Assembly: GCF_030545015.1 (NCBI RefSeq)
Contig: NZ_CP120653.1
Location: forward strand, 1,178,001-1,242,000
DNA length: 64,000 nt
Direction: 5' to 3'
Source: Myroides sp. JBRI-B21084
GTDB taxonomy: Bacteria; Bacteroidota; Bacteroidia; Flavobacteriales; Flavobacteriaceae
The notes beneath the pieces were generated by a model. That model saw only the letters and a program-made list of their open reading frames with translations. It did no database searches and was not told the origin of the DNA. Of this stretch, positions 8,371 through 18,156 are shown piece after piece. Position 1 is the first letter of the stretch; every line of letters starts with the position of its first letter. The translations under genes and the position numbers were made by a program.

Positions 8371-9243
8371 TTACAAAATATGTTTTTGTGCTTTGTATGA
8401 TGAGCGAACTAAAGCGCCACTTTCAACATGACGGAAACCAAGTTTTAAACCTATTTCTTCGTATTTTTTAAACTGATCTGGCGTAATAAACTCTTTTACA
8501 GGTAAATGTTTTTTACTTGGCTGTAAATATTGACCGATAGTTAAAACATCTAAACCAACATTTCGCAAATCGTGCATAGTTTGGATTACTTCTTCTTCAG
8601 TTTCGCCCAAGCCTAACATAATTCCAGATTTGGTTCGTTTAGCTCCGTTTGCTTTTAAATAACGTAAAACTTCTAGACTTCTGTCGTATTTTGCTTGAAT
8701 ACGCACTTCACGAGTTAAACGGCGAACGGTTTCCATGTTATGTGAAATAACTTCTGGCGCTACTTCTAAAATACGGTCTATGTTTCTTTCAATTCCTTGA
8801 AAATCTGGTATTAAAGTTTCCATAGTAGTTCCTGGACTCATTCTGCGAACCGCTTTAACCGTTTCGGCCCAAATAATAGAACCGCCGTCTTTTAAATCAT
8901 CGCGATCTACCGATGTAATTACGGCATGTTTAATATTCATTAATTTAATAGAGCGTGCTACTTTTTCGGGTTCGTCCCAATCTACCGTTTCTGGTCGGCC
9001 TGTTTTAACACCGCAAAAACCACATGAACGGGTACAAATGTTTCCTAAAATCATAAAGGTAGCGGTACCTTCGCCCCAACATTCGCCCATATTTGGGCAA
9101 CTGCCCGATGTACAAATAGTGTGTAGTTTGTATTTATCAACTAAACCACGTAATTCTGTATATTTTTTGCCGGTTGGTAATTTAACGCGTAACCATTTTG
9201 GTTTACCAGTAGCCGGTTTGTTTGTATCTAAAACCGATTCCAT
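8371..9243 (-). CDS. lipA: Lipoyl synthase
   Basis: 290-residue radical SAM enzyme that inserts two sulfurs into protein-bound octanoyl groups to make lipoyl cofactors for 2-oxoacid dehydrogenases. The auxiliary 4Fe-4S cluster ligands are Cys44, Cys49 and Cys55 ([12 protein letters not shown]). The radical SAM cluster ligands are Cys70, Cys74 and Cys77 (CTRSCGFC). Ser282 in the C-terminal RSSY completes the auxiliary cluster. All key residues are present and the length is normal. It is first in a minus-strand cluster with gapA and the PhnA-like gene. No lipB is adjacent. Confidence 0.97.
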   Translation of the reverse strand: MESVLDTNKPATGKPKWLRVKLPTGKKYTELRGLVDKYKLHTICTSGSCPNMGECWGEGTATFMILGNICTRSCGFCGVKTGRPETVDWDEPEKVARSIKLMNIKHAVITSVDRDDLKDGGSIIWAETVKAVRRMSPGTTMETLIPDFQGIERNIDRILEVAPEVISHNMETVRRLTREVRIQAKYDRSLEVLRYLKANGAKRTKSGIMLGLGETEEEVIQTMHDLRNVGLDVLTIGQYLQPSKKHLPVKEFITPDQFKKYEEIGLKLGFRHVESGALVRSSYKAQKHIL

Positions 9244-9253
9244 ATAAGTTAAT

Positions 9254-9261
9254 CAAAAATA
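9254..9261 (-). promoter_or_regulatory. -7 box of lipA promoter
   Basis: CAAAAATA on the plus strand reads TATTTTTG on the minus strand, 11 nt upstream of the lipA ATG. Confidence 0.55.
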
Positions 9262-9454
9262 AGTAACAAAGTTAATGAAAATTGATGGTTAATAATTGTA
9301 AAAAGTATGATTTATGAAACACCATGTTTTTTTTAACTACATTTTTGGAGTTTAGGTTAATGAATTGCAAAATTCAAAAGTTTGGATTTGTTAATTAATA
9401 ATAGTTTTTTTGTTGTAAATATTTAATTTATCAAAATTTTTAAACTTTTAATCA

Positions 9455-10225
9455 ATGAAAAAACTTTTACTTGTTGCTTTAATAGCAAGTAGTTTTATGA
9501 GTCTGCAAAGTTGTGGTGGAGAGGATAGTGTTGCGCCAAACGGTACTAACGGAGGTGGAAACAACGGAGGCGGTGGTAATACTACTACAGCTATTTTACC
9601 TACAAGAATAACAAGGGACTACAAAAGATATGAAACCTTTAAGTATGATGATAAAAATAGAATCATTCTGCACAGTAAAAAATTAGATAATTATTATTGG
9701 GAAGATATCACATTTAATTATTCTAACGACACACTTTTAGGAATGAAAAGTATAGGCGATTGGCCAGTTAAGGACACAATATTTTATACATTTAAATACT
9801 CTACCAATGAAGTCCGGTATGATTATACAACTTCTAAAGGTAATTTAAAAGGATATGCCATATTGAAAATAGATAATAATGGTATATTACTTGAAGATCT
9901 TCTTGATAACGGAACAAAAAGAGAATATTTTTACGACAGCAACAATAATCTTATAAAAATAAAGGTAGGGAATTGGGAAGGAAATTATAGTTATTACGCT
10001 AATACTAATGGCATATTTAAAAATGTAAATATGCCACAATGGGCTTTTTATTCTGTTATTTATACAAGACCACAAAATTCACTTTTTAATAATATGTCTA
10101 AGTCAGTAAATAATTCAAGCACTCAAAATACTTTTAATTATAACTATAAATATAATAAAGACGGTTATCCTGTGATAATGTATGGAGATGGGCAAGATGA
10201 TCTTGACATAGAATACACTAAATAA
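9455..10225 (+). CDS. Hypothetical lipoprotein with Gly/Asn linker
   Basis: 256 residues. The lipoprotein signal ends in LQSC (Cys20). A flexible Gly/Asn-rich linker follows (about residues 26-46), then a beta-rich region of repeated FxYDxxxRI / FNYSND / FYDSNNNLIKI units. Such Tyr-Asp repeats resemble the DUF4595/YD-like beta-sheet proteins found as surface lipoproteins in Bacteroidota. The assignment is by appearance only and the function is unknown. It is monocistronic and ends before the terminator at 10319-10347. Confidence 0.7.
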   Translation: MKKLLLVALIASSFMSLQSCGGEDSVAPNGTNGGGNNGGGGNTTTAILPTRITRDYKRYETFKYDDKNRIILHSKKLDNYYWEDITFNYSNDTLLGMKSIGDWPVKDTIFYTFKYSTNEVRYDYTTSKGNLKGYAILKIDNNGILLEDLLDNGTKREYFYDSNNNLIKIKVGNWEGNYSYYANTNGIFKNVNMPQWAFYSVIYTRPQNSLFNNMSKSVNNSSTQNTFNYNYKYNKDGYPVIMYGDGQDDLDIEYTK

Positions 10226-10318
10226 AATTATAACCCAAACATCCGATTCATTACTTTTTTTAATAGAATTACATTCAGTCCAAAAATATTCAACACGATT
10301 CATTAATACAATAATTCC

Positions 10319-10347
10319 AAAAGCTAACTAACCGTTAGCTTTTTTTT
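10319..10347 (+). terminator. Rho-independent terminator
   Basis: AAAAGCTAAC and GTTAGCTTTT form a 10-bp stem followed by a T run. It lies between the lipoprotein and the ABC-F gene. Confidence 0.85.
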
Positions 10348-10361
10348 ATCACATCTTATTT

Positions 10362-10369
10362 TATCTTTG
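10362..10369 (+). promoter_or_regulatory. -7 box of ABC-F promoter
   Basis: TATCTTTG matches TAnnTTTG and lies 19 nt upstream of the ABC-F ATG, directly after the preceding terminator. Confidence 0.65.
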
Positions 10370-10388
10370 CACAACTTATTTTAAAGAA

Positions 10389-12020
10389 ATGATTACAGTA
10401 AACGATATAGCCGTAAATTTTGGCGCAACCACCTTATTTAGTGGTGTAAGTTTTGCAATTAACGAAAACGATAAAATTGCATTAATGGGTAAAAACGGTG
10501 CAGGAAAATCTACTTTATTAAAAATTGTAGCAGGCATCAATAAACCGTCGTTAGGGAATGTTGCAGCACCTAAAGATGCCGTAATTGCCTATTTACCGCA
10601 ACATTTATTAACGCAAGACGACAGCACCGTGCGCGAAGAAGCTGCAAAAGCGTTTAAGGAAATCTTTTCGATGAAAAACGAAATCGATGAGTTAAACGAA
10701 CAACTTACCGTGCGCACCGATTACGAAAGTGATGCTTATATGAAACTAATTGAACGCGTTTCGGAATTAAGCGAAAAATTTTATTCTATTGAAGAAGTAA
10801 ATTACGAAGCCGAAGTTGAAAAAGTTTTAAAAGGAATGGGCTTTTCGCAAGAAGATTTAGACCGCCCAACTTCTGAATTTTCAGGTGGATGGCGTATGCG
10901 TATTGAGTTGGCTAAAATTTTATTGCGCAAACCTGATTTAATTTTACTAGATGAGCCAACCAACCACTTGGATATTGAATCGATTCAATGGTTAGAGGAT
11001 TTCTTGGTAAATTCGGCTAAGGCTGTTATGGTAATTTCGCACGACCGTGCTTTTGTTGATAATATTACCAACCGCACTATAGAAGTAACTATGGGTAGAA
11101 TTTACGATTACAAAGCAAAATATACCGATTACTTAGTTTTGCGTCAAGACCGTAGAATTCACCAACAAAAAGCATACGAAGAACAACAAAAGTTTATTGC
11201 CGAAAACAAAGCGTTTATTGAACGATTTAGAGGAACTTTTTCTAAAACCGAACAAGTTCAATCGCGCGTGCGTATGTTAGAAAAATTGGTTTTGGTTGAA
11301 GTTGATGAAGTAGATACTTCGGCATTGCGATTAAAATTTCCACCAGCAGCACGTTCAGGGCAATATCCAATTATCGTAAAAGAATTGACTAAAAAGTACG
11401 ACGAACACGTGGTTTTTAACGATGCCAATATGGTTATAGAGCGCGGGCAGAAAGTAGCTTTAGTAGGTAAAAACGGCGAAGGTAAGTCTACCTTGATTAA
11501 AGCAATTATGAACGAAATTGATTTTCAGGGAACTGTAGAAATTGGTCACAATGCTAAAATTGGGTATTTTGCTCAAAATCAGGCATCGTTACTTGATGAA
11601 AACCTTACCATTTTTGAAACCATTGACCGTATTGCCGAAGGTGATATTCGTACCCAAATTAAAAATATTTTAGGTGCTTTTATGTTCTCTGGCGAAGATA
11701 TCGATAAAAAAGTAAAAGTACTTTCTGGTGGTGAAAAAACTCGTTTAGCAATGATTAAATTGCTTTTAGAGCCTTACAATGTGTTGATTTTAGATGAGCC
11801 AACCAACCATTTAGATATGAAAACCAAAGATATTATAAAAGAAGCTTTGAATGAGTTTGAAGGGACTGTAATATTAGTATCGCACGATAGAGATTTTCTT
11901 GATGGTTTGGCCGAAAAAGTTTTTGAATTTGGCAATAAACGTGTTAAAGAACATTTTGAAGACATTAAAGGTTTTTTAGCAATGAAAAAAATGGAATCGC
12001 TAAAAGAAATAGAAAAATAA
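10389..12020 (+). CDS. ABC-F family ATPase
   Basis: 543 residues with two ABC ATPase domains and no membrane segments, so a ribosome-associated ABC-F protein rather than a transporter. Domain 1 has Walker A GKNGAGKST (34-42), signature FSGGWRMR, Walker B LILLDEPTNHLD and SHDRAF. Domain 2 has GKNGEGKST, LSGGEKTR, LILDEPTNHLD and SHDRDF. The linker between them is charged and helical (about residues 245-310), as in the P-site-tRNA interaction motif. The layout resembles YbiT-type housekeeping members more than resistance factors, but I cannot decide the subfamily by eye. Confidence 0.92.
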   Translation: MITVNDIAVNFGATTLFSGVSFAINENDKIALMGKNGAGKSTLLKIVAGINKPSLGNVAAPKDAVIAYLPQHLLTQDDSTVREEAAKAFKEIFSMKNEIDELNEQLTVRTDYESDAYMKLIERVSELSEKFYSIEEVNYEAEVEKVLKGMGFSQEDLDRPTSEFSGGWRMRIELAKILLRKPDLILLDEPTNHLDIESIQWLEDFLVNSAKAVMVISHDRAFVDNITNRTIEVTMGRIYDYKAKYTDYLVLRQDRRIHQQKAYEEQQKFIAENKAFIERFRGTFSKTEQVQSRVRMLEKLVLVEVDEVDTSALRLKFPPAARSGQYPIIVKELTKKYDEHVVFNDANMVIERGQKVALVGKNGEGKSTLIKAIMNEIDFQGTVEIGHNAKIGYFAQNQASLLDENLTIFETIDRIAEGDIRTQIKNILGAFMFSGEDIDKKVKVLSGGEKTRLAMIKLLLEPYNVLILDEPTNHLDMKTKDIIKEALNEFEGTVILVSHDRDFLDGLAEKVFEFGNKRVKEHFEDIKGFLAMKKMESLKEIEK

Positions 12021-12028
12021 ACGTTACA

Positions 12029-12058
12029 ATCCTATCAATATTTGGTAGGATTTTTTTT
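12029..12058 (+). terminator. Rho-independent terminator
   Basis: AATCCTA and TAGGATT pair, followed by a run of T. It ends the ABC-F gene. Confidence 0.75.
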
Positions 12059-12208
12059 GTTTTTAATAATCCTTCGAGTTTATTATTTAAAAAAAGTTTC
12101 AATTTCAATTAATAAACATAAAATTCTGTAAAATAATTAAGTAATGAAAATATATCACTTTTAATTCTGCATAAAAATCTTTATTTTTACACAAATTCAC
12201 TACAATTT

Positions 12209-14062
12209 ATGCAACAAGAATCTCAGTATACTGAAGATAACATCCGATCGTTAGATTGGAAAGAACATATACGCACGCGCCCCGGAATGTACATTGGTAA
12301 ACTTGGCGATGGCTCATCACCAGACGATGGTATTTACATTTTAATTAAAGAGGTGTTAGATAACTGTATTGATGAGTTTGTAATGGGTGCTGGTAAAACC
12401 ATTGAGGTTACTATTAAAGATCGCACCGTATCGGTACGCGATTACGGTAGGGGTATACCGTTGGGTAAAGTGGTTGAGGTAGTTTCTAAAATGAATACTG
12501 GTGGTAAGTACGATTCTAAGGCCTTTAAAAAATCGGTAGGTTTAAATGGGGTAGGTACCAAGGCAGTTAATGCATTGTCATCATATTTTCGTGTAGAATC
12601 GGTTCGTGATAACCAACAAAAAGCAGCCGAATTTAGTGCGGGAAACTTAGTTTTAGAAGAAGATTTAGTTGAAACTACAAAACGTAAAGGTACCAAAGTA
12701 ACTTTTACTGCCGATGATACCATTTTTAAAAACTATAAGTTTCGCAACGATTATATTGTGCGCATGCTTAAAAATTATTGCTACCTAAACAAAGGATTAA
12801 CAATAATTTATAACGGTGAAAAATTTGTTTCAGAAAACGGGTTAAAAGATTTGTTACAAGAAACCATTTCTGAAGACGATATGATTTACCCAATTATTCA
12901 TTTAACAGGTAATGATATTGAAATTGCTTTAACACATAGTAAAACGCAATATTCAGAAGAATACTATTCGTTTGTAAACGGACAAAATACCACGCAAGGT
13001 GGTACGCATTTGGCAGCTTTTAAAGAAGCTATTGTACGTACATTAAAAGAGTTTTACAACAAAAACTTTGAAGCTTCAGACATACGTAAATCTATTGTTT
13101 CGGCTATATCGGTAAAAGTTGAAGAACCTGTTTTTGAATCGCAAACTAAAACAAAATTAGGTTCAACAGACATGGGACCTAATTTGCCTACCGTGCGAAC
13201 TTTTATTAATGATTTTATTAAAACAAATCTAGATAATTTTTTACATAAAAATCCTGAATTAGCTGATGCCTTGTTGCGAAAGATTTTACAAGCCGAACGC
13301 GAACGTAAAGAGCTTTCGGGTATTCGTAAATTAGCAAAAGATCGCGCTAAAAAAGCATCGCTTCACAATAAAAAATTACGCGATTGTAGGGTGCATTTAA
13401 CCGACGCTAAAAATCCGCGAAGTTTAGAAAGTACTTTGTTTATAACCGAGGGTAATTCGGCATCGGGTTCTATAACAAAATCGCGCGATGTAAACACACA
13501 AGCCGTTTTTAGTTTACGTGGTAAACCTTTGAATACCTACGGAATGTCTAAAAAAATTGTGTACGAAAACGAAGAGTTTAATTTATTACAAGCTGCTTTA
13601 AATATTGAAGACGATTACGAAAATTTACGTTACAACAACATTGTTTTAGCAACCGATGCCGATGTTGACGGAATGCACATACGCTTGTTAATGATTACGT
13701 TTTTCTTGCAATTTTTTCCCGAATTAATTAAAGAAGGCCATTTGTATATATTGCAAACTCCACTTTTTCGTGTACGAAATAAAAAGAAAACTATTTATTG
13801 CTATTCCGACCAAGAACGTATAAATGCCATTGAAGAACTTAAACCCAAACCAGAAATTACCCGATTTAAAGGTTTAGGTGAGATATCGCCCGATGAATTT
13901 AAAAATTTTATTGGCGAAGATATAAGGTTAGAACCCGTAATGCTTGATAAAACATCATCAATAGAAAAATTATTAGAGTTTTATATGGGTAAAAATACTC
14001 CCGATAGACAAGAATTTATCATTGATAATTTAAAGGTTGAATTAGATAAAATAGAAGCTTAG
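12209..14062 (+). CDS. parE: DNA topoisomerase IV subunit B (GyrB/ParE family)
   Basis: 617 residues, the length of ParE-type subunits. The GHKL ATPase domain shows [19 protein letters not shown] and [13 protein letters not shown] in the first 120 residues. The TOPRIM domain shows the catalytic [11 protein letters not shown] and [10 protein letters not shown]. Short C-terminal motifs RFKGLGEI and [14 protein letters not shown] follow. It supplies ATP-driven strand passage for decatenating replicated chromosomes together with ParC, whose gene starts 9 nt downstream. ParE rather than GyrB is supported by the adjacent parC and the short C-terminal part. Confidence 0.94.
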   Translation: MQQESQYTEDNIRSLDWKEHIRTRPGMYIGKLGDGSSPDDGIYILIKEVLDNCIDEFVMGAGKTIEVTIKDRTVSVRDYGRGIPLGKVVEVVSKMNTGGKYDSKAFKKSVGLNGVGTKAVNALSSYFRVESVRDNQQKAAEFSAGNLVLEEDLVETTKRKGTKVTFTADDTIFKNYKFRNDYIVRMLKNYCYLNKGLTIIYNGEKFVSENGLKDLLQETISEDDMIYPIIHLTGNDIEIALTHSKTQYSEEYYSFVNGQNTTQGGTHLAAFKEAIVRTLKEFYNKNFEASDIRKSIVSAISVKVEEPVFESQTKTKLGSTDMGPNLPTVRTFINDFIKTNLDNFLHKNPELADALLRKILQAERERKELSGIRKLAKDRAKKASLHNKKLRDCRVHLTDAKNPRSLESTLFITEGNSASGSITKSRDVNTQAVFSLRGKPLNTYGMSKKIVYENEEFNLLQAALNIEDDYENLRYNNIVLATDADVDGMHIRLLMITFFLQFFPELIKEGHLYILQTPLFRVRNKKKTIYCYSDQERINAIEELKPKPEITRFKGLGEISPDEFKNFIGEDIRLEPVMLDKTSSIEKLLEFYMGKNTPDRQEFIIDNLKVELDKIEA

Positions 14063-14071
14063 CTTTTTTAT

Positions 14072-16726
14072 ATGACTGAAGAAGAATTAAACAACTTAAA
14101 TGAAAATTCAGAAAACAATCAACACGAACCTGAATTAGAACATAATAGTTTACAAAATACCGAAACAGAAACCATTAAAAAGGTTTCTGGTATGTACCAA
14201 GAATGGTTTTTAGACTATGCTTCGTACGTAATTTTAGAACGCGCAGTACCCGCAATTGAAGATGGTTTTAAACCCGTTCAGCGACGTATTATGCATTCAA
14301 TGAAAGAATTAGACGATGGGCGTTACAACAAAGTTGCTAATATAGTAGGTCATACCATGCAATACCATCCGCATGGTGATGCAAGTATTGGCGACGCTAT
14401 GGTACAAATTGGTCAAAAAGATTTATTAATTGATACCCAAGGTAACTGGGGAAATATTTTAACGGGCGATGAGGCTGCTGCTTCGCGTTATATTGAAGCG
14501 CGTTTAAGCAAATTTGCTTTAGATGTTTTGTATTCGCCAAAAATTACGCCGTGGCAATTATCATACGATGGTCGTAGAAACGAACCTATAAACTTACCTG
14601 TAAAATTTCCGTTGCTTTTAGCGCAAGGTGGCGAGGGTATTGCTGTAGGTTTATCAACTAAAATTCTACCACATAATTTTATTGAATTAATTGATGCTTC
14701 AATAAAAATTTTAAAAGGAAAATCGTTTGTTATATACCCCGATTTTCCAACAGCAGGTATTGCCGATATTTCAAACTACAACGACGGTGCTCGTGGTGGT
14801 CGTGTACGCCTACGTGCACGAATTTCGCAACACGATAAATCAACCTTAATAATTAAAGAAATTCCTTTTTCTACTACTACTACTACATTAATAGATAGCA
14901 TTTTAAAAGCCAACGAAAAAGGTAAAATTAAAATTAAAAAAGTTGAAGACAATACGTCTTCCGATGTTGAAATTGTAATTCATTTACCACCTGGAGTTTC
15001 GCCCGATAAAACCATCGATGCCTTGTATGCTTTTACTAGTTGCGAAGTATCTATTGCTCCGCTAGGTTGCGTTATTCAAAACAATCGACCATTATTTACA
15101 GGGGTTTCCGATATGTTAAAACAATCAACTAATAGAACTGTTGATTTGCTAAAGCAAGAGTTAATAATTGAATTAGGTGAACTTGAAGAACAATGGCACT
15201 TTTTATCGCTTGAACGTATTTTTATTGAAAACAGAATTTACCGTTTAATTGAAGAAGAAGAAACTTGGGAAGGTGTTATTACTGCAATTGATAAAGGTTT
15301 AGTGCCTTTTACTAAAAATTTAAAAAGAGCTGTTACTACTGAGGATATTGTAAGATTAACCGAAATTAGAATTAAACGCATTTCTAAATTTGATTTAGAT
15401 AAAGCACAAGAAAAATTAGATGCTTTAGAAGGCGATATTGAAAAAGTTAAACACAATATTGAATTTATTATTGAATTTACCATTGCCTTTTTTAACAATT
15501 TAAAAGAAAAATACGGTAAAGGCCGTGAACGCAAAACCGAATTACGCAGTTTTGATAATATTGAAGCTACTAAAGTAGTGCTGCGCAACCAAAAATTATA
15601 TGTAAATAAGGAAGAAGGCTTTATAGGAACCACCTTACGAAAAGATGAATATGTAGGCGATTGTTCGGATATTGACGATGTAATTGTGTTTTTAAGAGAT
15701 GGAAGCATGATTGTTTCTAAAATTGAAGAAAAAAAATTCGTAGGAAAAGACATCATTCACGTTGCTGTATTTAATAAAAACGATAAACGCACCATTTACA
15801 ATATGATTTATCGCGATGGCAAAGCAGGTGCATCCTATATAAAACGCTTTAACGTTTCAGGAATTACGCGTGATAAAGTGTACAATTTAACGCAAGAAAA
15901 ACCTGGTTCACAAGTACTTTATTTCTCTAGTAACCCTAATGGCGAAGCCGAAGTTGTTACTATTTTACTAAGACAATTATCAAATGTAAAAAAATTAAAA
16001 TTCGATTTTGATTTTGCCGAATTACTAATTAAAGGTCGCAGCTCTAAAGGAAACATTGTTACAAAATATCCAATTAAAAAAATTGAGCTCAAAGAAAAAG
16101 GTATTTCAACCTTACGCCCAAGAAAAATTTGGTTTGACGATGCTGTAAGTCGTTTAAATGTAGATGGCAGAGGCGAATTATTAGGTGAATTTAAGCCCGA
16201 AGATCGTATTTTAATTATTACCCAAAGTGGTAAAGTAAAAACCATTGTACCTGAATTAAGCACCCATTTTAGCGACGATGTTATTGTGTTAGAAAAATGG
16301 AAACCAACAAAACCAATTTCTGCCATTTATTTTGATCCAGAAAAAGAAAGGTATTTTGCAAAGCGCTTTTTGGTAGAATCGGTAAATAAAGAAGAAATTT
16401 TTATATCAGAACATCCTTATGCACGTCTAGAAATTGTTTCTACAGATTATCGTCCAATGGTCGAGGTTTTATTTGCAAAAATTAAAGGGATAGAAAAAGA
16501 ACCATTACTTATAAATTTTGAAGAATTTATTGCTGTAAAAGGCATTAAAGCACAAGGTAACCAAGTTACAACCGATAAAGTGAAGTTGATGAATTTGTTA
16601 CAGCCATTACCATTTGAAGAAATTCAGGATGAGGAACCAATAGAAAAACCAGAGTTTAATGATACGGTTGACGAAAGCACGTTAACTATTGAAGAAGACG
16701 GTCAAATTGGCTTTAATTTAGATTAA
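14072..16726 (+). CDS. parC: DNA topoisomerase IV subunit A
   Basis: 884 residues. An acidic N-terminal extension (about 1-38) precedes the breakage-reunion domain. The catalytic tyrosine is Tyr140 in AAASRYIEAR. The quinolone-determining loop reads YHPHGDASIGDAMV (98-111), with Ala104 where E. coli GyrA Ser83 and ParC Ser80 sit. A coiled coil spans about 350-480 (LDKAQEKLDALEGDIEKVKHN), and a beta-propeller-like C-terminal domain follows, ending in an acidic tail. It pairs with ParE encoded immediately upstream. Confidence 0.94.
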   Translation: MTEEELNNLNENSENNQHEPELEHNSLQNTETETIKKVSGMYQEWFLDYASYVILERAVPAIEDGFKPVQRRIMHSMKELDDGRYNKVANIVGHTMQYHPHGDASIGDAMVQIGQKDLLIDTQGNWGNILTGDEAAASRYIEARLSKFALDVLYSPKITPWQLSYDGRRNEPINLPVKFPLLLAQGGEGIAVGLSTKILPHNFIELIDASIKILKGKSFVIYPDFPTAGIADISNYNDGARGGRVRLRARISQHDKSTLIIKEIPFSTTTTTLIDSILKANEKGKIKIKKVEDNTSSDVEIVIHLPPGVSPDKTIDALYAFTSCEVSIAPLGCVIQNNRPLFTGVSDMLKQSTNRTVDLLKQELIIELGELEEQWHFLSLERIFIENRIYRLIEEEETWEGVITAIDKGLVPFTKNLKRAVTTEDIVRLTEIRIKRISKFDLDKAQEKLDALEGDIEKVKHNIEFIIEFTIAFFNNLKEKYGKGRERKTELRSFDNIEATKVVLRNQKLYVNKEEGFIGTTLRKDEYVGDCSDIDDVIVFLRDGSMIVSKIEEKKFVGKDIIHVAVFNKNDKRTIYNMIYRDGKAGASYIKRFNVSGITRDKVYNLTQEKPGSQVLYFSSNPNGEAEVVTILLRQLSNVKKLKFDFDFAELLIKGRSSKGNIVTKYPIKKIELKEKGISTLRPRKIWFDDAVSRLNVDGRGELLGEFKPEDRILIITQSGKVKTIVPELSTHFSDDVIVLEKWKPTKPISAIYFDPEKERYFAKRFLVESVNKEEIFISEHPYARLEIVSTDYRPMVEVLFAKIKGIEKEPLLINFEEFIAVKGIKAQGNQVTTDKVKLMNLLQPLPFEEIQDEEPIEKPEFNDTVDESTLTIEEDGQIGFNLD

Positions 16727-16753
16727 TAACAAACCAAAACAACTAAACAAATA

Positions 16754-17398
16754 ATGAATTTTGTAATAATAGACGATCATCCATTTATTTTAGAAGGTTA
16801 CGGAAGTGTAATTAAACAAAATTATCCCAATAGTCAAATAGAAAAATTGTCAAATTGCCAAGATGTGTACCAATATTTTGCAAACAATCCAAATGCAAAA
16901 AGAACAGACATTGTTTTGGTAGATTTTAACATACCAAGTTATGAATCGCAACAATTAAAAAACGGTATTGATGTTTCTAATTTTATTCGCAATATAATTC
17001 CATATTGCAAAGTAATTTTGTTAACAGCTCACACAGAAAAAATTTATATTTTAGACATTATAAAAAATGCTAAACCCGATGGTTTTGTTACAAAAGGTGA
17101 ATTAACACCAGAATATTTGGTAGAATTAATAAAAACAGTTCTAAATCAAGATAAATTTTACAGCGATTTTATTCAAAAAATTTTAAATGATTCTTTAAAC
17201 GATAAATCTTTAATTGACGATTACAACCGTCAAATTTTATACTTGCTTTCAAAAGGATATAAAATTGTAGAATTAGATAAAATTATACCTATATCATACA
17301 GCGCTATTCAGAAGCGAATTGCAAAAATGAAACAAGTTATGAACGTACAAGACGACAAAGGTTTGGTAAAAGCAGCCATTGAAAATGGGTATTTGTAG
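16754..17398 (+). CDS. Response regulator with receiver and HTH-like C-terminus
   Basis: 214 residues. The receiver domain has the acidic pair Asp7-Asp8, phosphoacceptor Asp57 (VLVDFN), Thr91 (LLTAH) and Lys114 (VTKGE), so it should be phosphorylatable. The C-terminal part (about 150-214) contains LSKGYKIVELDKIIPISYSAIQKRIAKMKQ, which fits a LuxR-type helix-turn-helix in position, though the usual LTxRE entry is replaced. No histidine kinase is adjacent, so it is an orphan. It begins 27 nt after parC and may be on the same transcript. Target genes are unknown. Confidence 0.83.
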   Translation: MNFVIIDDHPFILEGYGSVIKQNYPNSQIEKLSNCQDVYQYFANNPNAKRTDIVLVDFNIPSYESQQLKNGIDVSNFIRNIIPYCKVILLTAHTEKIYILDIIKNAKPDGFVTKGELTPEYLVELIKTVLNQDKFYSDFIQKILNDSLNDKSLIDDYNRQILYLLSKGYKIVELDKIIPISYSAIQKRIAKMKQVMNVQDDKGLVKAAIENGYL

Positions 17399-17458
17399 AA
17401 TACGATACTACAACAATTGAGTGTTTTGCTCATATTATGTTAACATTTAAACCATAAG

Positions 17459-17489
17459 TTGCAGGCAAACAATTAGCACCCTACATTTG
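17459..17489 (+). promoter_or_regulatory. Promoter of candidate small RNA
   Basis: A -33 TTG at 17459-17461 and a -7 box TACATTTG at 17482-17489 with a 20-nt spacer match the Bacteroidota promoter. The predicted start is about 17495-17497, with no ORF downstream. Confidence 0.6.
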
Positions 17490-17494
17490 TATAA

Positions 17495-17658
17495 CATTTG
17501 AGCAAGATATTAAAAATTATTGGGCAAATAATTAGGGAATATTAAGGTTTTCGCGTTTTAATAAGGTTAGATTAGGTTTAGAACGTATATGTTGTTTTGT
17601 TGATTACTTAAGGTTCAAATGAAAAAAATATCCTGCTTGTTTAGCAGGATTTTTTTTT
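17495..17658 (+). ncRNA. Candidate structured small RNA (6S-like possibility)
   Basis: A non-coding unit of about 160 nt between the response regulator and ssrA. CATTTGAGC at 17495-17503, at the predicted start site, can pair with GTTCAAATG at 17613-17621 to close a 127-nt domain. Inside, AATTATT and AATAATT (17515-17533) form a 7-bp hairpin. The terminator hairpin follows 8 nt after the closing helix. No ORF of credible length or codon pattern lies within it. A 6S-type rod (6S-Flavo is a known Rfam family in this lineage) is one possibility; I cannot verify it by eye. Confidence 0.4.
17630..17658 (+). terminator. Rho-independent terminator
   Basis: ATCCTGCT and AGCAGGAT form an 8-bp stem with a TGTTT loop, flanked by A7 and T9. 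It ends the candidate small RNA just before the ssrA promoter. Confidence 0.85.
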
Positions 17659-17659
17659 A

Positions 17660-17667
17660 TATTTTTG
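17660..17667 (+). promoter_or_regulatory. -7 box of ssrA promoter
   Basis: TATTTTTG matches TAnnTTTG and lies 14 nt upstream of the tmRNA 5' end. Confidence 0.65.
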
Positions 17668-17681
17668 TAACACTTTTCAAG

Positions 17682-18080
17682 GGGGCCGATCGGTTTTGAC
17701 AGCAGGTGGAATTGAGAAGTAAGCACGTCGAGCGCTCATATACAGCTCGTTAATCTCATGAATGAACTTTTTTTTACACGGCGAAGAAAACTACGCTTTA
17801 GCTGCTTAATTCTGAATTATAGTAAGATCAAGCCTTGTCCTATTAGATAGGAAAGCTGAATTCCTTAAAAAAGCCTTGATTTATGGCGTTTTGTATTAAG
17901 GAACCGTAAAAATAAATCTAGGATAAATAGCATCTCGGAAGTTATCCGAAATTTTAAGAGGTTAAGTGTATGGTGGCTGTTTTTGGCAAAGCTATACAAC
18001 GAAAATTTAAACAAAAACTAAACGTGTAGAAAGCTTTTTGATTGCTTGTTTGGACCAGGGTTCGATTCCCTGCGGCTCCA
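17682..18080 (+). ncRNA. ssrA: Transfer-messenger RNA (tmRNA)
   Basis: The tRNA-like ends are visible. The 5' GGGGCCG pairs with 3' CGGCTCC (one G-U) in the acceptor stem, followed by discriminator A at 18080. The T-arm reads GGTTCGATTCCC. CCA is not encoded (CTG follows). The tag frame runs 17780-17809 and encodes GEENYALAA then TAA, with the conserved YALAA degradation end and a Gly resume codon as in other Bacteroidota. tmRNA with SmpB rescues stalled ribosomes and tags nascent chains for proteolysis. One-piece form, about 399 nt, with its own promoter and terminator. Confidence 0.95.
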
Positions 18081-18094
18081 CTGAAACAAAACAT

Positions 18095-18127
18095 AACGCA
18101 TTGATTTTTATATCTATGCGTTTTTTA
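18095..18127 (+). terminator. Terminator of ssrA
   Basis: AACGCAT and ATGCGTT pair across a long loop, followed by a T run, 15 nt after the tmRNA 3' end. Confidence 0.65.
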
Positions 18128-18156
18128 TTGACAAATAATGAGCACAAAATGAACTC

